A DNA stretch of 64,000 bases from Centroberyx gerrardi. Its lineage: Eukaryota; Chordata; Actinopteri; Beryciformes; Berycidae. The stretch lies in contig NC_136010.1 of the NCBI RefSeq assembly GCF_048128805.1, positions 18,356,980 to 18,420,979 of the forward strand, in the 5' to 3' direction. Positions within the stretch are counted from its first letter, which is position 1; every line of letters starts with the position of its first letter. Under the pieces are notes generated by a model. That model was not told where the DNA came from and ran no database searches. It was given only the letters and a program-made list of their open reading frames with translations. Of the stretch, positions 1 to 15,359 are shown piece after piece. The position numbers were made by a program, and so were the translations under genes.

Positions 1-2278
1 AACTAATCCTTACTTCTTTTGAATTTGAATTGTGCCTCCTTTGATGGTAAAAGTGTGACTAAAAACAGGGTTCCCGCATTCACTTGGACACCAAATTCAA
101 GGACTTTTCAATGACTTTGGTCTTAGTTCCCTGAAATTCAGGGTCTCTAAATTGTCATGTTTTGGGGCAGACATGATGTTGGTCAAAATTAGACATCATA
201 GAGGCCTGATATTTTACTCCTGATCTTGTAGAGTCAAGAAATACTGGTGAAATCATCCATTTTAAAACTGCTGCTATATTAATGCAAATCTGCAGGTTTT
301 TCCTTAGGATGTGAAGTATTGATGCTAAGGCAGGGAGAGGTCCAGAGAGAAAACCAAAAAACCTTTAAGGCCTTTTTTTATTTTTCTCAAATTCACAAAC
401 ATTCAAGGATTTTAAGGCTCATGGGAACCCTGTGAAAATCACCATCAGTGTATGTGGAGTTAGGGAGTACACTCAGTAATATTTTGTGAATGGGCACGAA
501 GACACCATGGTGTTGTTGTTGCTGTTATTGTAGAGTATTTTGCCTCTGAATTGGTCATGGCTGACACTGTTCATTCTTGTTTATGATGCTTCATAAAAAG
601 CGACCCTCCTGAGAAGAATCACTTCAGCCTTGGGCAAAGCCTCTGCTCTCCGCTGCCCTGATACACTGTGCATGCTGCTGGTTTATCTATAAGCCCAGCG
701 AGATCACACTGTCATTATGTTGACCCGCGAAAAAAATGTAAGTGATTGAAAATGGCTTCCATAACAAGAGGCTGTGATATAAAACGCCCTTTAGCAGAGA
801 TCTTCTTCAATCAGCGGTGCAGGTTACAAACAACTGTGTTGGGCTACAGACCAATCTCAGCTAAATTTGAAATGGCTGCATCAAATCAATTTCAATGTCC
901 TGCCCGGCGGCAATTAAAAGGTAATTGCACCACCAGTTTCATGACACAGCGTGCAAAGACCAACAAGAGAGATTCGGTTTTGTGCCGCTTTTGTCAGTGT
1001 TCAAAGCCTTTAGGAAAACGATGATCCTAGTTCACTTCTGTGAACCAAGTGCTATTTCTCACAAAAGCTGCTGTTCATAAATCCTGGTGGAGGGCGCCCA
1101 CTTCCCTCCAGCTACCTGTTTCACTGCGAGACAAGACCTGTGTTTATGTGCAGAAATAAGGCTATCCGTCATCCAGTCCCAGAGAAATGGTCAACAACTG
1201 GGACAAAACGGCACACAACTTTAGATTAATTGCTCCTCTCCTTGGTTGCCCAGTGAATGTGACGTTACACTGAAAAGCCACACTGGATAGACAAAAGTAA
1301 ATTTGTGAAGGAAATAAGAAAATGTCTGTTTACCTTTTGATATTGTGCATTGTTGCATAAATTCTAATGCTGATGAATCTAATTGTTCTGAATCTAATTG
1401 TGTTGAGATTGCATTCTTTATCATAATGGAAATAATTGGTTGACTATAATGGGAAAGAAGACAAACTGTGCAAAGACAAAAGAAAAGGGAAAAACACTCA
1501 TCTGAAAAGCCCCCAGACTTCATGCTTCCTGAGAGCACTATAGTGCTAGAAAAACAACAAACTCCCCAGGGGAACTATAAACCCTTATAAATGTCAAGTA
1601 AGTTTTAGTAATGTTGTGCTCTGCAAGCAGCTATTTCGTTTAGACAGTGCCTCTCAACATTAAAAACCACATTACCTACCGAGGTCTATCTGTAGCTAGA
1701 GGAGGGTGGGGCTCACTGAAGACCCTGGTTAACCTTGAAATTCAGGCGACAGACCTTTGATTTTCAACTCTGTTTTTATATCATTTGGTGTGTGCTACAC
1801 ATCTGTACTAAACCAATACTAGAGTACCTCTTAAAACAATACTCTCTTTCTTTTCTAACAGTATGCTATGATTTGGAGGTCAGAAATGGGCGAGAATGAA
1901 AACTGCCCGGCCTCTTCATGGACTGCAGAAGTGAGAAACTATTCAGCAGAGGCTGGATGTTTTTGTACTTGTGATGCGGTCAAAGGTATTGTAGGACAAA
2001 TGATAGACAAGCCGCAAGTGGCGAACAGAGTGGCTGCTCATGGGGATCATTCACCTTCAAATCGTCAGTGAACTCCATTACAAGCAGGCCCAAATCTTGG
2101 AAACCACTGCGCCATTAGTCAAACACAGACTGAGTCTGACAGCTAACCTCTCATGACGATCCACTTGCACCACATAAAAACTGACTTTCATTACCGCATA
2201 ATCACGCTGCATCATGGAAATCACAGTCTCGCTGCACAGTTATAGGTAGACCTAGCACAAAACAGAGACACTCTTTTT

Positions 2279-2314
2279 TTGTTATCACATTGTCTTTTTT
2301 ATATGTGATAACAA
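2279..2314. repeat. 12-bp perfect inverted repeat (hairpin)
   Basis: The arm TTGTTATCACAT (2279-2290) is followed after 12 bases by its exact reverse complement ATGTGATAACAA (2303-2314). The spacer is T-rich. It could be a decayed miniature transposon end or a chance hairpin. Confidence 0.6.
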
Positions 2315-5300
2315 GCTTTTTGACAAATCTGTGAAATAGAATAACTTGAAGAAACCGTAAAATATAAGAGAATGTGGCTTGAAGTTAGAGTAACGAAGGA
2401 ATTTTAAAGCAATGTGATGAAGGTAAGAAAATGCTGAATTCATAATGACATTTGAAATGGCTAATAAGGCTCAACCTTCTGCTTTTCTATTTTCTAAATG
2501 TTTGATGCTGTTATATGGCACCGAATAATACAACTAATGTGCATATTATTGACAATTTCATGTCTGTCTTGCGAGACTGATTCTTATTGTCACTGAGGAA
2601 CTGGCCTTATATTGCTGTGCATAGAATCTGTACTGATGCATACAGCTGAGCCACAACATTATGAATTGAACAATGCAGTGTACAAATACCTGGGCTTTCA
2701 CAGGCTTCCTTTGGGTTGTTGATTCCCACCATAATAATGATCTCTCATTTAAAGCCTGTACTGTTGACATCTAACACCTTTGTGGGTGAAAATTGCTGGA
2801 GTGTCAACAGGACAATATGTTCTTCCCCTATTCTGAGGACTCATTCAAATGTATTGTATATAAAAGAGTGGTGAAGTCACTTTTTGAAAATGATGCTATT
2901 CATTTTCAACACATCTCTCCTGTGTCTTCCTGGAGTCAATGTCTCTAGCCGAGCGATGCAGAGATTTGACCTAAGCACATTGTAATAATTAACTATGAGA
3001 TCAATTGTAAAGTAGAGGAAGAGTCTTTTTCAATTAAGCATTCATTAAAAACTAAATTAAGTGCTGACCTTCGAAACATACTAGCACAGGGAAGACTACA
3101 GAAAGGCAAAGACATGTGCTTTAACACATCTCTTTCTAATTAAAATGAGTGTTATCTTTCAAGGGTTTCTCCTACCATTACGCCTCCATACAACATCACC
3201 AGTCTGAATTCCAAAAACATTATCTGTAGTATCAATACTTTCTCAGAGACAAATTTGATTGGCACCACCTGTATATATCAAAATATCTAAACAATGTGAA
3301 TTTGTCGAATTTGTATTTGTCAGGTACAGAGAGCAAATGTTATAGCAGAGAGATTGCATAGATGTCTTATGTGGTCTATAAACCTAAAAGGTAAGTTAAC
3401 CCATGTCATGGATGAATACCCTGAATCGTCCTGAGGCATGTGGCTCCTCTGTGTTGAGGTCCAACAATAAGTCCCATCATTGAAATTCTCTATGCAATGT
3501 GTAGAATAGAAATAAATTATTCAAAACCATCATAACGGAATACCTCACAGTGATCAACTCCACAGTAGGTCATATTTATTTATGCGAAAAGATGTGCCAA
3601 CAAAATAATGTTTGACTTTCACTCATACGGACACAATGTGAGAGACGAGAGGACGCACGCAGCCAGACGCTGAAGTATTATCACCTGCCCTCACATAGCC
3701 TTGTAATCTGAGAGCTGCATCAACAATCAATGGAGGGAGGGGAAGAGAAGACAAGACCAATCGATGCCCGTTAGGAACACTACGGTAATTGTGCACTTAT
3801 CAGTTTCCAGCAGCAAACAGCTATGAACTTTAAGGTGCCTAAATTGGATGACTATCCAAAGATAGCATTAAAGTTCATGTTCAAAATAACCATTATGAGA
3901 TTTCACATTTCTGTAGAGTCAAAGTGAGTGCTTTGTCCCTTTTTGCTCATCTATTTTATATTCTGCTGGTATTGATGCTAAACCTGCTTTATTTTCAGGC
4001 TGACAGTGACATTCAGTATCATCATCATGATCAACGGCCATTTTTCATTACACTTACTGTAATAATATCCATTTAATCTTCTTGTGTACAACAAGGTGTA
4101 GCCTTTAGTGTAATATGAGCAGTCAATGGAATACGACCATTAATTGCAAGAGTCACTTGAATCAATATCAACACAAATCCATATAAAGACAGTTAACCTC
4201 TTACCCAGTCCCACTGTACACCCACATGTGGACACTAAATTCAGCTAATCACAGCAGTGCTAGTTGTATCACCAGGTGCAGGTGATGAGAACGTAGCACC
4301 TGCATAGAAATGTGTCAGTTCAATCTGGCGCTCCCTTTAAAAAGATAGAGCACTTTGTTTCCAGTGGAACAGATAAAAGATCTGATATTTTGTTTTTAAA
4401 AAACAGATACCTGCCTGCAGCCTATGTACTGTACCACACTGGAGCCACCAGACTTTGTTGGCAGCCAATGTCAGTTGGCTAGAAAGCACAAACAGTTTAG
4501 GGGCTTGGCTAGTAAATATTCCAACACCTTGCAGCATGTGACTTCTCAGCCAAAGTGCATTGTGAATTCTCCAGAAGAGTGACACTCACTAGAGGTCCAA
4601 TTTATGAGCCCATCCACTCACCCCAGCAGGACGGTGCACGAGTAACATGGGAGGCAAAGTTCTTTGGGAAGGGCATAATAAACATCACGGACATGGCCAT
4701 AAAGTGTCCCGATTTGTTGCTTTTCTGTTTAAGTCATTAAATCACAGTTTTGGAACTTTGCTCAACTGCAGCCCCACATGATGTAATTACTCCAGCCAGA
4801 GGGGCTCAGGAGACAAGACCTAAACATTATAAATCACTGTTCCACTGTTTCTCTGCCTCTTGAAGTCAAAATTGCAACACCTTTATTTGCCTTGCTGACA
4901 ATAGCAAGCCATGGTTTTAAGACCATGTTAACCATTATGTAATGTAGTGTAATGAATGCAAGTAATTCATAAAACATCCAATTCTCTCCAAAACAATCAT
5001 TGCTACTAAATTCCTGTCTTTGTCCATCCCCTGGTTTATAACTATGACCATAACATTACTACATTACTTTAAATCTGTTTTCATCATCAAAGTAACCGTA
5101 ATTTCTACCTCATACTGCATCATAACAGATGTGAGCTAATGCACAATTAAAAATCAGAATGCCATGAAGAAAACACAAAATATACGGCAAATCTTTCCAC
5201 TCCATTGACAATATGTGGAATACTATACACACAACTGACAGTATTCTATTAATTATTCAGGAGGAGAAAGGCTTGCAAAAAATACTGCACCCCCGGCTAT

Positions 5301-6409
5301 GCAGCAGTAAATCAGTGTACAGCACACCATCTGCTGCTTGTCAAAGCCAACGGTTGCTGTGTGCACAGGAGTACAGAGAAACACTGATCCTAAAGCTTGG
5401 CTCGATTTCCACTGTGAATCATAGATTAGAAAGTGTAGGTAAAGTGATGTGCGGGTCAGAATGAAGAAAATGAAGAAAACACATGGTATCTAAAGATATT
5501 TATATTGGCCCTGTTACATTCTGTCTCTCACGTCGGCCACAGTGGTGCTACAGAGAAAACATTGCTCTGGATGCTACTCTGAAAAAGACAGTATAAAAAA
5601 GCATCATTAAATATTGAGCCTCCACATGAAGGGAGGAAAGGGTGATTTTGCTTCTGGTCTATGGGTCCTTCTCCCTGGTTGGTGTTTATAAGCTTAGCCT
5701 ACAGCTCCTGCAGAAACTAAATGTCCTGTATTTAGACTTTAATACTCGCCTTGGCTCTGAGGGCTAAAGGCTCATTTCGCTGACATCTGACTAATCGCTG
5801 ACAAAGCCTTGGATTCAGTTTGCACACGCACTTTGTGCTGACTCTTTCTGTGCTATTTTGAAATAAGCAACGGCATTCACTTGCAATAATTCACTCATTA
5901 CACGCAACATTAATTAAAACAACCGGCATGCATTTTAAAACAGTAGATGTGAATATAAATAAGGACTCGACGTTAAGTACAAATTGAACCTTCCAAAATG
6001 AACTTGGCTTTTCTGGGGTCTTGTACTTTGTGATAGCTTTGATTAATTCACTGTCTTCATAGCACATTCGATATAATTAATATTACTTCCCTTTGGTATC
6101 TGTCAAAGGAGTAATGGCTTCATCCAATATTAACTCAGCCGTTCCAAGAACTCATCGAGCTATTTAAGGAGTGTGTTGGACCAGCGCAAAACACAACAGC
6201 CACTGTACGGTGCTGAGGAGACTGCATTATGTCCCAAAATGGCTGATATGTCACAAGAACCAAGTCACTGTGGGTTCTCATTATGTTGTTGATGATCAGT
6301 TATTCTGCATGTCAAACTCCATATCGTGTCTTGTCGTTCACTCTGTCGAAGAATGACCGCTCTAATTATTTGCTATGTTGACAACGTGGAAACTTGTGTT
6401 GCATTTCAT

Positions 6410-6410
<1 letters not shown>

Positions 6411-6442
<32 letters not shown>
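6411..6442. repeat. (CT)n microsatellite
   Basis: About 15 uninterrupted CT units, seen directly. No associated gene. Confidence 0.95.
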
Positions 6443-6443
<1 letters not shown>

Positions 6444-9400
6444 GGCATTACAGTCATTGCTGTCTCTTCCTGGTGTGAAATGTCCAATAAAGCAGACAGA
6501 TATTAAGATAGATATTAGATATTTTAACAAGTTTTGAAACTGAGAGGTTTGTCAGAGTGCTCAGTTTAGTAGTTTAGTAGTTTTTCAAAGTGCTTAATCC
6601 ATTGGTTTAACAAAATATGTTGTCCCTGATTCAGTTTGATTGTCCTTGTCTGGTCAAATAAATTGATTCTTTACTCTTCAGTTGCTCAAGCCAATAGCCC
6701 AGTTTCCATCTTATTCACTAAGAACGTTTTTGCAAATCATTGTGCTGTAAATGTTCCTCAAGAGTCCTCTGCACCCAAACAGCACCACTTCATCATTAGT
6801 TGCAGGCACATTCTGCACACTGCATCTTTAAGACTAGCACCCTAGGGGCTGGTAGGGTTTAATGTCACTCAACATTTCCATTAAATAAATATTGACATAT
6901 CTCCAAATGATTTCAGTTTCAGAAAGTTGGAAGAGAAATAATCCTGGGTGGTATACCATCGCTCATGCTTGCCCGCCTGACTTGTGTGAGATGATGCCTG
7001 TGTATGGAAGCAATGATGGCAGCCATTTTAAAAAGCTCAATTGCAAAAGATGTTATTTGTGCTACTTCAGGGTGCCGTGTGCAAAAAAACATGTTTTACA
7101 TCTGCATGACTAGCATAGGCAAAATGTGGCTGTATTTGTCTGCTAGTGCTACTAGGCATGCTCTTCACTCATTGCACATTCCGACTGAATAGCATTGCAT
7201 TCTGATTTTGTCATTTTGGAGATTATGCAAACTCTACACAAAGTGCAAATGCTTCATGAATCTGGGGCTGTGTGGAGCATCTACTAAATGCTCCAATATT
7301 ATGTTGTGTTTTCAGTGACAGCTCAGCTGCCAGCACAAGCTGCATTTCCAAATATTTATGTTTAATAGTGTACAAATAGATAATGCACAGCTACTGTAAC
7401 TTCCACAGTGAGTTGCTGTTTAGCTTTTCCATTTTGGGTTCATTTCCTTCCATTTTGTAATATGAAAATGGAGAGGCTGCAAAATGAAAAGAATGTTTAA
7501 GAGATTCTTAAACATTCCAGCAGTGTGCTGGGAAACTAGATAAGGAGGAAATGTCAATTTCAATGTGTGTAAGTTAAGTACTATACTCTATAATGGCACT
7601 GTGCAGTTTAGAGTCTTACCGTGCATTCAGACTGTGAATGAAAAACTAGCCAAAAGTCTATTTATTTCCTATAGAGCTGAGCGACCAGGAACCCGGCCAA
7701 TGTGAGGTCGGTCAACAAGCTTGTTGGCCCCAGCTGAACTTTTTACGGTCATCAGATTTCCGCGCTTCCTTGTTTCTCTAGTGATGTGATTTCATTCTCT
7801 GAACAATAGTTCTGCCTGGCAAGTGCAAAATGGGCAAGAAGTCGATTCCAGCCATGCAAAGCTTCCCAGTTCTCAACAACTTTCATTTGAAAGACTACAG
7901 GAATAAATATCTCTAAAACGATGCTTGGAGCATGGTTGTATCCATCATTGGGGTCGATGGTAAGCTTGAAAGAAATTTTATTGACTTTTTTCCTGGTTAT
8001 TTTTTTATTAAAGCTGCCTAATTAGCGTTTGCCCGCTAGCAATGTTAACACGTTAAAACAATGTAGCATTATGACAGGCAGTACCAGAGCAACAAAAAAT
8101 ACATGATCTGCATGTTCAAAAGTACATAGATGCAATCAGAGACTCTTGCACCGCCCACAGTCAGAATAGAGCGACCCATCAACAACGTTGCTCGTAGTGT
8201 GACTGTTATTCCTAACGGGTTTCACATATTTGAGTTCACCAGGTCAATATCTGCGGAGAGCGGCACAGTGTTTACAAATGAATATGTAAGCCTACACGTC
8301 CGTGAAGATGGAAGGTGGTATCACCGTATCACTATCTGCAGCACAGAACATTTCTGTTTCTGAGACATACTAAGTGGATTTTAACAACGAAACTGAACAT
8401 TTGAGTGTCTGTTTTTCACTTACATCTGTTTTGTATACTGTATGCTCACAGAGGAAGCCATTAGAAAGAAAAGTGATGATGCTAATTAGTGTTTTGGTGT
8501 TCCATTTTAACTTCTACATTCTCATGAATTGCAACGCATTCTAGTTCTTTTAAATCATGATCTGTGTTGGTCTGCCATTTCAAGAAATTCTCAATTATCG
8601 TGGGAAGAAGATAACTTGAACAAATTGTTAAATGTATTCCCTGTGTTCACTCGCATAGATTTTAAGGAAAATTCATAGACTCTACTTGCCATGCCCACTG
8701 TTAAAAACTGTCCACTGATGTCCACTGCCACATTGTTGCATCATATACTCAAAATGATCTCATTGGTCAATCCTTATGAGATTCATACTCCAAACTAATG
8801 CATGCACAGTGATCAAAGGACATGACAAATCAACAGAGATGAAAGGCTTGATGTAAGAAAGGCATGATATCAGTAAGAACGGGGGAAGTTTCAGCACACT
8901 ACTTTATAGTCGGCCTTCAGGCAAATGTCATTAGGACCACGGTGCTTCCCTCAGAGTCACATCTCTCTCAGCACATACACACACAAATCAAACATGATGG
9001 CATGTAGGAAATAACAACTATCAACATCATCGACATGCATAATGTGCACTTATCATACTACTAATGTTAATAGACAAAAACATGTATTTCTGAGAGTGGA
9101 ATGGCCAAATTAATTATTCAGATTTCTTTCTTAAATAATGTCCACTAAGCCAAGGAGGATTTCCTCAAAAACAAAAAGACTAAGAGAGAAAAAAAAACAA
9201 AAGATCAAACTCAAATTCAAAGGCCCCTTGAAGCATTTTCAAGAAGGGGGCATGAAACCCAGCCATGTCCTGGACAAATGGCGGCCCACACAGCCATTGG
9301 AAGACCATTTCAGGCAGTCAGGATTGCATAATTAGCAACCAGGAAACAATAGATGGGGGTGCATATCACTTTCATGGCCCCATATAAGGGTTTCAATCCA

Positions 9401-12400
9401 AAATGCGACCAAAATGCTAAATCCATCAGTATATATTTCAGAAAACACAGATGATTTTCTCCTCCAAAACACAGGTCTCAAGATGACTCATAATGTTATT
9501 AGTAACTCATAACATGCTTTAACGTGCCGGCAATGATTTTGTAAGAGTAGGCGTCAATTTGTTTTGTTTTGGTTTATTTTTGTTGTTTTTCTTAAATGGT
9601 AGATATCTCATTTTGGAATATGGCTCTCCATATATTCATCCAAATGCTACTCTATGTAGACTGTGAAACTGTGTGGAGACTAACCGGTCTAGAGCAAAGC
9701 TTTAAACACTGACACAAAAATACTGTTGAGGAATACCTTTGATAGAGTTTCTAATTATACAATCATGTAGTAATTAATTTCTGAATTGCACTGTCCCTTA
9801 GTTTTCCTCTCCAGGAAGGGATCAGGTAAGATACAGACTTGAATCATTTGGACAAGGCAATGCATGGGAGAAAATGCAAAGAGTTCCTGCTTTTATGATT
9901 CACTAAACCAAGTGTGGAGAAAGATGTGGTTATGCAAGACTAATGATTCACTAATGCCTCAAATTGGTGCATGGTTCCCTCCAGCATAGAATATGATACA
10001 AGGGCACTAGAGAGGCATCTTGATTTTTGTCCCCTCTTGTTTATCTATTTTTGCCTCCTGAGCTGTCAGACATTATACAACTGCTCTCAGTTGCAAGCTC
10101 TTGACAATTTAAACAGCCACACTGCAATAAACAAAGCGCTCTTCTTTAACCATACAACAATTTGGCACACAGTAGGTAAAACCAAGAAATGATATCCAGC
10201 TTAAATCAAAGTGGAAAATGGACACGCTTCAAGATATTCAGGATGAAGATTATAAAAATGTATTCAGGAAGGCGAGTCAGCAAATGCTTGGGAAGGCTCT
10301 CCAGATGAACATGCTCTGAGAGGGTTTATAGAACATGACAATGGGATGGGAGCGATTATTTTGATCAATATAGTAGAATGAATATCGTGTCCCTCTTGCA
10401 AGGCCCAACTATTACCAGCTCTAGCATGGGAGGAAATAGATTCCCCCCTCCATGCTCTTGGAGACCAAGACCCTGACCAATTTGTCGTCAGGTCGATACA
10501 AGTGTTAATCTGTCTGGGAGAGATCGAATTTGCAAGATTTCTCCAAGTTGGCCGGAGTAAAACGCAGGCACACACACGTCCAAAAAGAACGAACTGACAA
10601 AAGCATAAGACGTATTCAAACATCATACTGTGCGCTTTTTAAAATCCAAGAGAAGTTAGATTATTAGATCATTATTTCTGGTTGTAACAAAGTACTCTTA
10701 ACACACTACAGCCTGAAACAAAATACTTTTGCTGGGTACAAATGAACACCAGGAATCTATTATTCTAGGACTGGCAGTAGCACAATGACCAGAGACAGAG
10801 TGAATGGAGAAGATAGCTCAACACTCAGTGAAGCACCTTCAGCTTCACAAAACACCATAAGTGACCTGTCACTCACACAAGTTGAGTTGTTCATTTAAGA
10901 CACCAAACTCCTGTCCCGCATTGGAGGTCAAACCCTTCTGCGAAGAATGCACCCTCCAGGGAACCGTGCTATTAACCTTGTGTATGCTGCATTACATCTT
11001 TAGTACTGATGAGTCAATTTGGTGTTTCTTTTGCCATTTCTCCATACAGTATACCGCACAATCTTACCCTGATCTCTTTGACATCACAAGCCCAAACAAC
11101 ATGTTCCACAACAAGTAAAATATGTCTTGAGGAAATGCGCCCATACCTCACAGTGCAATACAATTCATTCCTGCATGAGTGAAATATTTTATCTTTACCA
11201 TCTTATGTTTTTTTTTTCATTCTACCTTTGATATCTCTCAGTTCTACCACAGGCAATGTGACAGCGGTCTTGTTGGCGCCCCCAGGATTTTCTCTGTATG
11301 CTACGTCCTTCGCCTGCTCGCTAACCTCCAAAACTGAGGTAAATGAAGCAACCTTCAAGTTTAGCACCTACTCACAGTTCTTAGAAGAGCTATTCTCTTT
11401 CCTCTCCCCTCCTCGCACCCCTCTCCTTCTTTCTCTCTCGGGCAAAAATTGCATTACACAGTGTTCCTTTTGTCCATTCCTTACCAATGTGTTTCTCTGA
11501 TAAAACATGAGTCCCTGAATACTTCTGATTTATATAACAGAGTCACACGTTGCACAAGTTCTCAAGTTGCATGAAACAACCAGATTCTGAATTCCTCACA
11601 ACTGCAGCACATGAGAGCAGACTGCAGTGGAACTAATTTCCGGATATTTCATAATATGACACCTACTCAAAAAAATTTCAAAGCCTGAGTTTATTTTAAA
11701 GGAGAAAAAAAAACATTTGTCAAGATTTTCTGTTGATGTTAGCACCGCTCCTAGCATTCTGAATGTCAGATGGGCGGATCCTCACTTGGCAATGCTGAGA
11801 AATGGCAACTCTGTTCACATACTGCAAAGCCCCTTGGGAATGGAGAGGGAAAAAAAATGTCTCTTCATTTCTTAGATTTCAGGGGACAGAAAAAATACAT
11901 TTAATGAGCATCTGTGTTGTTTTGTGAGCATAGAAACTTTGGATTAAAAATGTACTGTCAGATGCCTTTTAGTGTAGGCTAGGCAGAAGGAAAAATATAG
12001 AGGAAAAATAGATATAAAACCCTTGAACTACATTTAAAATACATTGAGACCCTGCAGGCATATTTTGTCAGACAACAGGCATTATTGGCTGGCTGCCATG
12101 AACTCCACCATCATGGTTCAGACAGATGAAATCACAGCATCCCCACAAGCTTTATACTGCAGATACGATACACCTTGCACCTTCCTGAGCACTCCACCTG
12201 TGAGGTTCAATTGTATCAGGATTTACTTGTACTTGATAATGTTGGGGTTGTAATTTAAGTCTGATTTCGTGGCTCTCGGGAGACTGGAATGCAACTGCCT
12301 TCATTACCAGCTTCCCAGCTGTGCGCGGGGAGGCTCGGCGCAGACACAGGGCGCATTTCAAATGCCTCTGTGCCGTCCCTCAGCCCCTCTGAAACACACA

Positions 12401-14275
12401 GAGCCCCACCAGTAGAGGTTGGCAGACACATCTCAAAGACGACTGGAAGCGTTTCATGTAAGATGTAGTATTGCCTTGAGTTAAAAAAAAACCCAAAACA
12501 GATTGATGTAAAACATATCATTTTTCAATCAATTCCTGGTTTTGTTTGAAGTGAAAATGTATGGAGGATACTGTGACACACTGAGAGATATTGCTTACTT
12601 GTGGTTTCATTTTACACACATCTAAAACCACAGATTTTAAAGCAGTGAAGACATGAGTGCTGGGCATTCTGCATCAGAATAGATGAGATGGGAACAGCTA
12701 CTGTGATGGTGGGGTTAGGTGACGGGGGTGCAAGCGGAGCATTATGATATGGATGTGGTCACTGGTGATGTCATCCTCAGCTCTGACAGGGCCGGAGAAT
12801 AACTCAGATACACCGTAGCAGCAGCCTGACCGCACTAACCAAACCCCTCAGTAAAGGCACGTATGCATGAACACACACCTATTCACATACGAGTGATCAT
12901 CACAGACCCCGACTCCATCTTTGTCAAACACGTACACATTTGTATGCATGTGCACGCCTAAACACACATGCACATTGCTTGCATGTGGAAGTGCCAGGCT
13001 GAATAAATGGTTGAACGGGCAGACATCTGTAACGCAGGGAAGCGGTGTTTAAAAATAAAACATGAGGAGAAAAGAGGAGAGAAGACCAAAGATCGTCTCG
13101 GCTGTGTGAAAGACAAAAGAGCCTAAAAACAGTATCTCTCATGTATGAAGGCATCTCCTCTTAGAAAGTACCTCGCACAGTCTCACCGTGTAGACAGCAC
13201 TGAACAACAACCCAGAATCTGCAAAGAGGCTGACTAAATATAACGCAGGTCCACAGATTAAAGCCACTCCTCCTTTCCCATGGCCCAATTCAGATAGACC
13301 GGATCAGAGTTACACCAGATGTGTCATATAGGAAGGCATTTTGCTACAAATTGGATGATTAACAGAGTCAGAGAAGCCAGCATTGAGGCAGTTGGCTGTG
13401 GTGCGCAGCTCAGTGGAGAGTGATTGGCTTTGAGGGCCGAGGGAGCAGATGGGACAGGGACACGGAGCTGGACCAAACAGCTGAGTGTGCTTCCTTTGAA
13501 TATTCATCCTACATTACCCCCCTCTGCCTCTTCAAGTCCTCTTCCATTCTCTGTGATTTAACATGTCGCATTAGCGCCGGGCTCGGTTTCGCTTGTTTTT
13601 GCATCAAAATATCACAGTCACTGTTACATACGGTTCTGTGCTCAGCATGCTTTCTCAAGAGTCATTTCATACAAAAATAGGCTGGCTCTGTTCCAGCAGT
13701 ATTGCAGCGGCTTGCTCTTCATAGCAACTTATCCCCGCCTTTGGCTCCGCCCCCTCAACATTAATTATGCAGCTCAATGCAGCACTCCGAATCCCCACTG
13801 CAGCTCACCCACACTACAATACTCTACCTCTTTCTCCCACTCTCTCCCTCTCGATCTGTCACAAACACACACACACGCGTGCACACACACCACATAGTGT
13901 TTCTCTGACTATATTCCCACAAATCCACACTCAAGCACAGCATATTTTTCCCAGCATAACCATGTGACTAGAGAGCTATTGCATGGACTGATGCCGTGAC
14001 TATAACAATTCTCTTACTGTTTCTCTTTCAAGAGACTTGCAAGGTAAAATGTTCCCACAAAATGTCCTTTTTTTTATTTTTTTACAAAAGATAAAATGCT
14101 TGCAATAGCTGAGATATTGCTTGGAATGGTACCCATCAGACAATAATCACTAGAGATGTGAAACAGAGGATAAAGAGAATAATAAATCTATTTCCAAACC
14201 ATTTCCTGTTTTCAGTGTACTCTATATAAGAAGCCATACTCCAGACATCAAAGGACTTTATCAGATTCATATGTA

Positions 14276-14314
14276 TACATATATAAATATATATATGTAT
14301 ATATGTATATATAT
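14276..14314. repeat. (AT)-rich microsatellite
   Basis: Alternating TA/TG run (ATATATAAATATATATATG type), seen directly. It produces a spurious tyrosine/isoleucine-rich reading frame on the minus strand. Confidence 0.9.
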
Positions 14315-15359
14315 GGATGCATTTGCTATGATCATGAGTTGGGTTAATATTTTTTGTTGCAGATTGCCTCACTACCAGTGGATATTCCTCCCTTATCATT
14401 ATCAAAGCCTACTGCTGATTTCAATGCAAATCAGAGGCAAACACTAAGATGAAAATGAGGAGCTTAGTCTCGTGTGGTGGGGTAAACACACTTAACAGCT
14501 CAAACTCCTGTCTGACAAGGTGTAATTGACTCGACTACTCCTAAAAACACAGCGAGAGACACAACATCAGACCATGTCACAGGGAGTAGTAGAGTCTACG
14601 CACCACACAATCTGAATCAGCTACATCAGCAAAGCAGAGGGAAACCAGAGAACATACAACTAGGGAACCTCTCACGCTTCAACCGTTACCCCCCGGGCAG
14701 GCAGTGGGACGGAAACGCAGCAACTGTTTATGGAAGCAGAAACGTCCTCCTCCTTCATTTCCTAGAGCCTTCACATGATTAAGACTCATTTCAAATCTGC
14801 ACGCGTGTGTTTGTGTGGTTGCCTGCATGTGCATGTGTGTGTGAGAGAGAACTTGCTTGGCCAAAGCAGGATTACTATAATGATTTATATTATTATATAA
14901 TTAATCCGACTGAATTTAAGTGTGAGGCTATGAATAATGCATGTATATATATATCGCCTGCCTGTAAACTGAACAATTATAGTGTTTGTTTTTTTCTCAC
15001 TTGGACCCACAACGGGTGACCGTGTTCACAGTTATCCATGTGATCAGTGTCATTATATCTTATAGGCCACAGAGCATCATCCACAATGGGTCAAACCAAA
15101 AGCACACAAACACCGGCTTTTTCAGGACACACGCTGTTTGCCCCTCTATTGTGGCCATTTCAGTAAGTTCAATAAAGTGTCTGTCTGTGTTTGCAAAGAC
15201 GCTGCCTCTGGAACAAAAGCAAACAACGGGGCAGATGTTCCTAATGAGGAAAACATGGACAGGGAAGGTGGGACCATTCAGCCAGTATCGGCTGAGGTGA
15301 ATGTGCTGTACGCTTACATAATCCAGGAGGAGGGTGAATTGACTACGCGCTCCCTCTCC

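Larger units (their letters stand above)
1..15350. other. gene-free region, no supported exon
   Basis: No reading frame here matches a family I recognise. The open frames are short (under about 125 codons), lack coding-like composition and have no consistent splice-site partners. The DNA is AT-rich with scattered A/T-rich stretches and homeobox-like TAATTA cores (for example near 9,326), as is common in gene deserts or long introns around developmental or neuronal genes. It could be an intron of a leftward gene whose candidate first exon lies near 19 kb. Conserved non-coding elements may be present but cannot be called from one sequence. Confidence 0.6.

Noticed and set aside
8130-8363. 77-codon frame with fairly even composition
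   Set aside because: No family recognised and no upstream or downstream exon; not enough to call a gene or a transposon fragment.
9138-9335. Lys-rich 65-codon frame
   Set aside because: The Lys run comes from A-rich DNA; the rest matches nothing. It could be a non-coding conserved element but I cannot test that.
10264-10626. 120-codon minus-strand frame
   Set aside because: No recognisable domain, no splice partners, and Trp/Cys/Ser-rich random composition.
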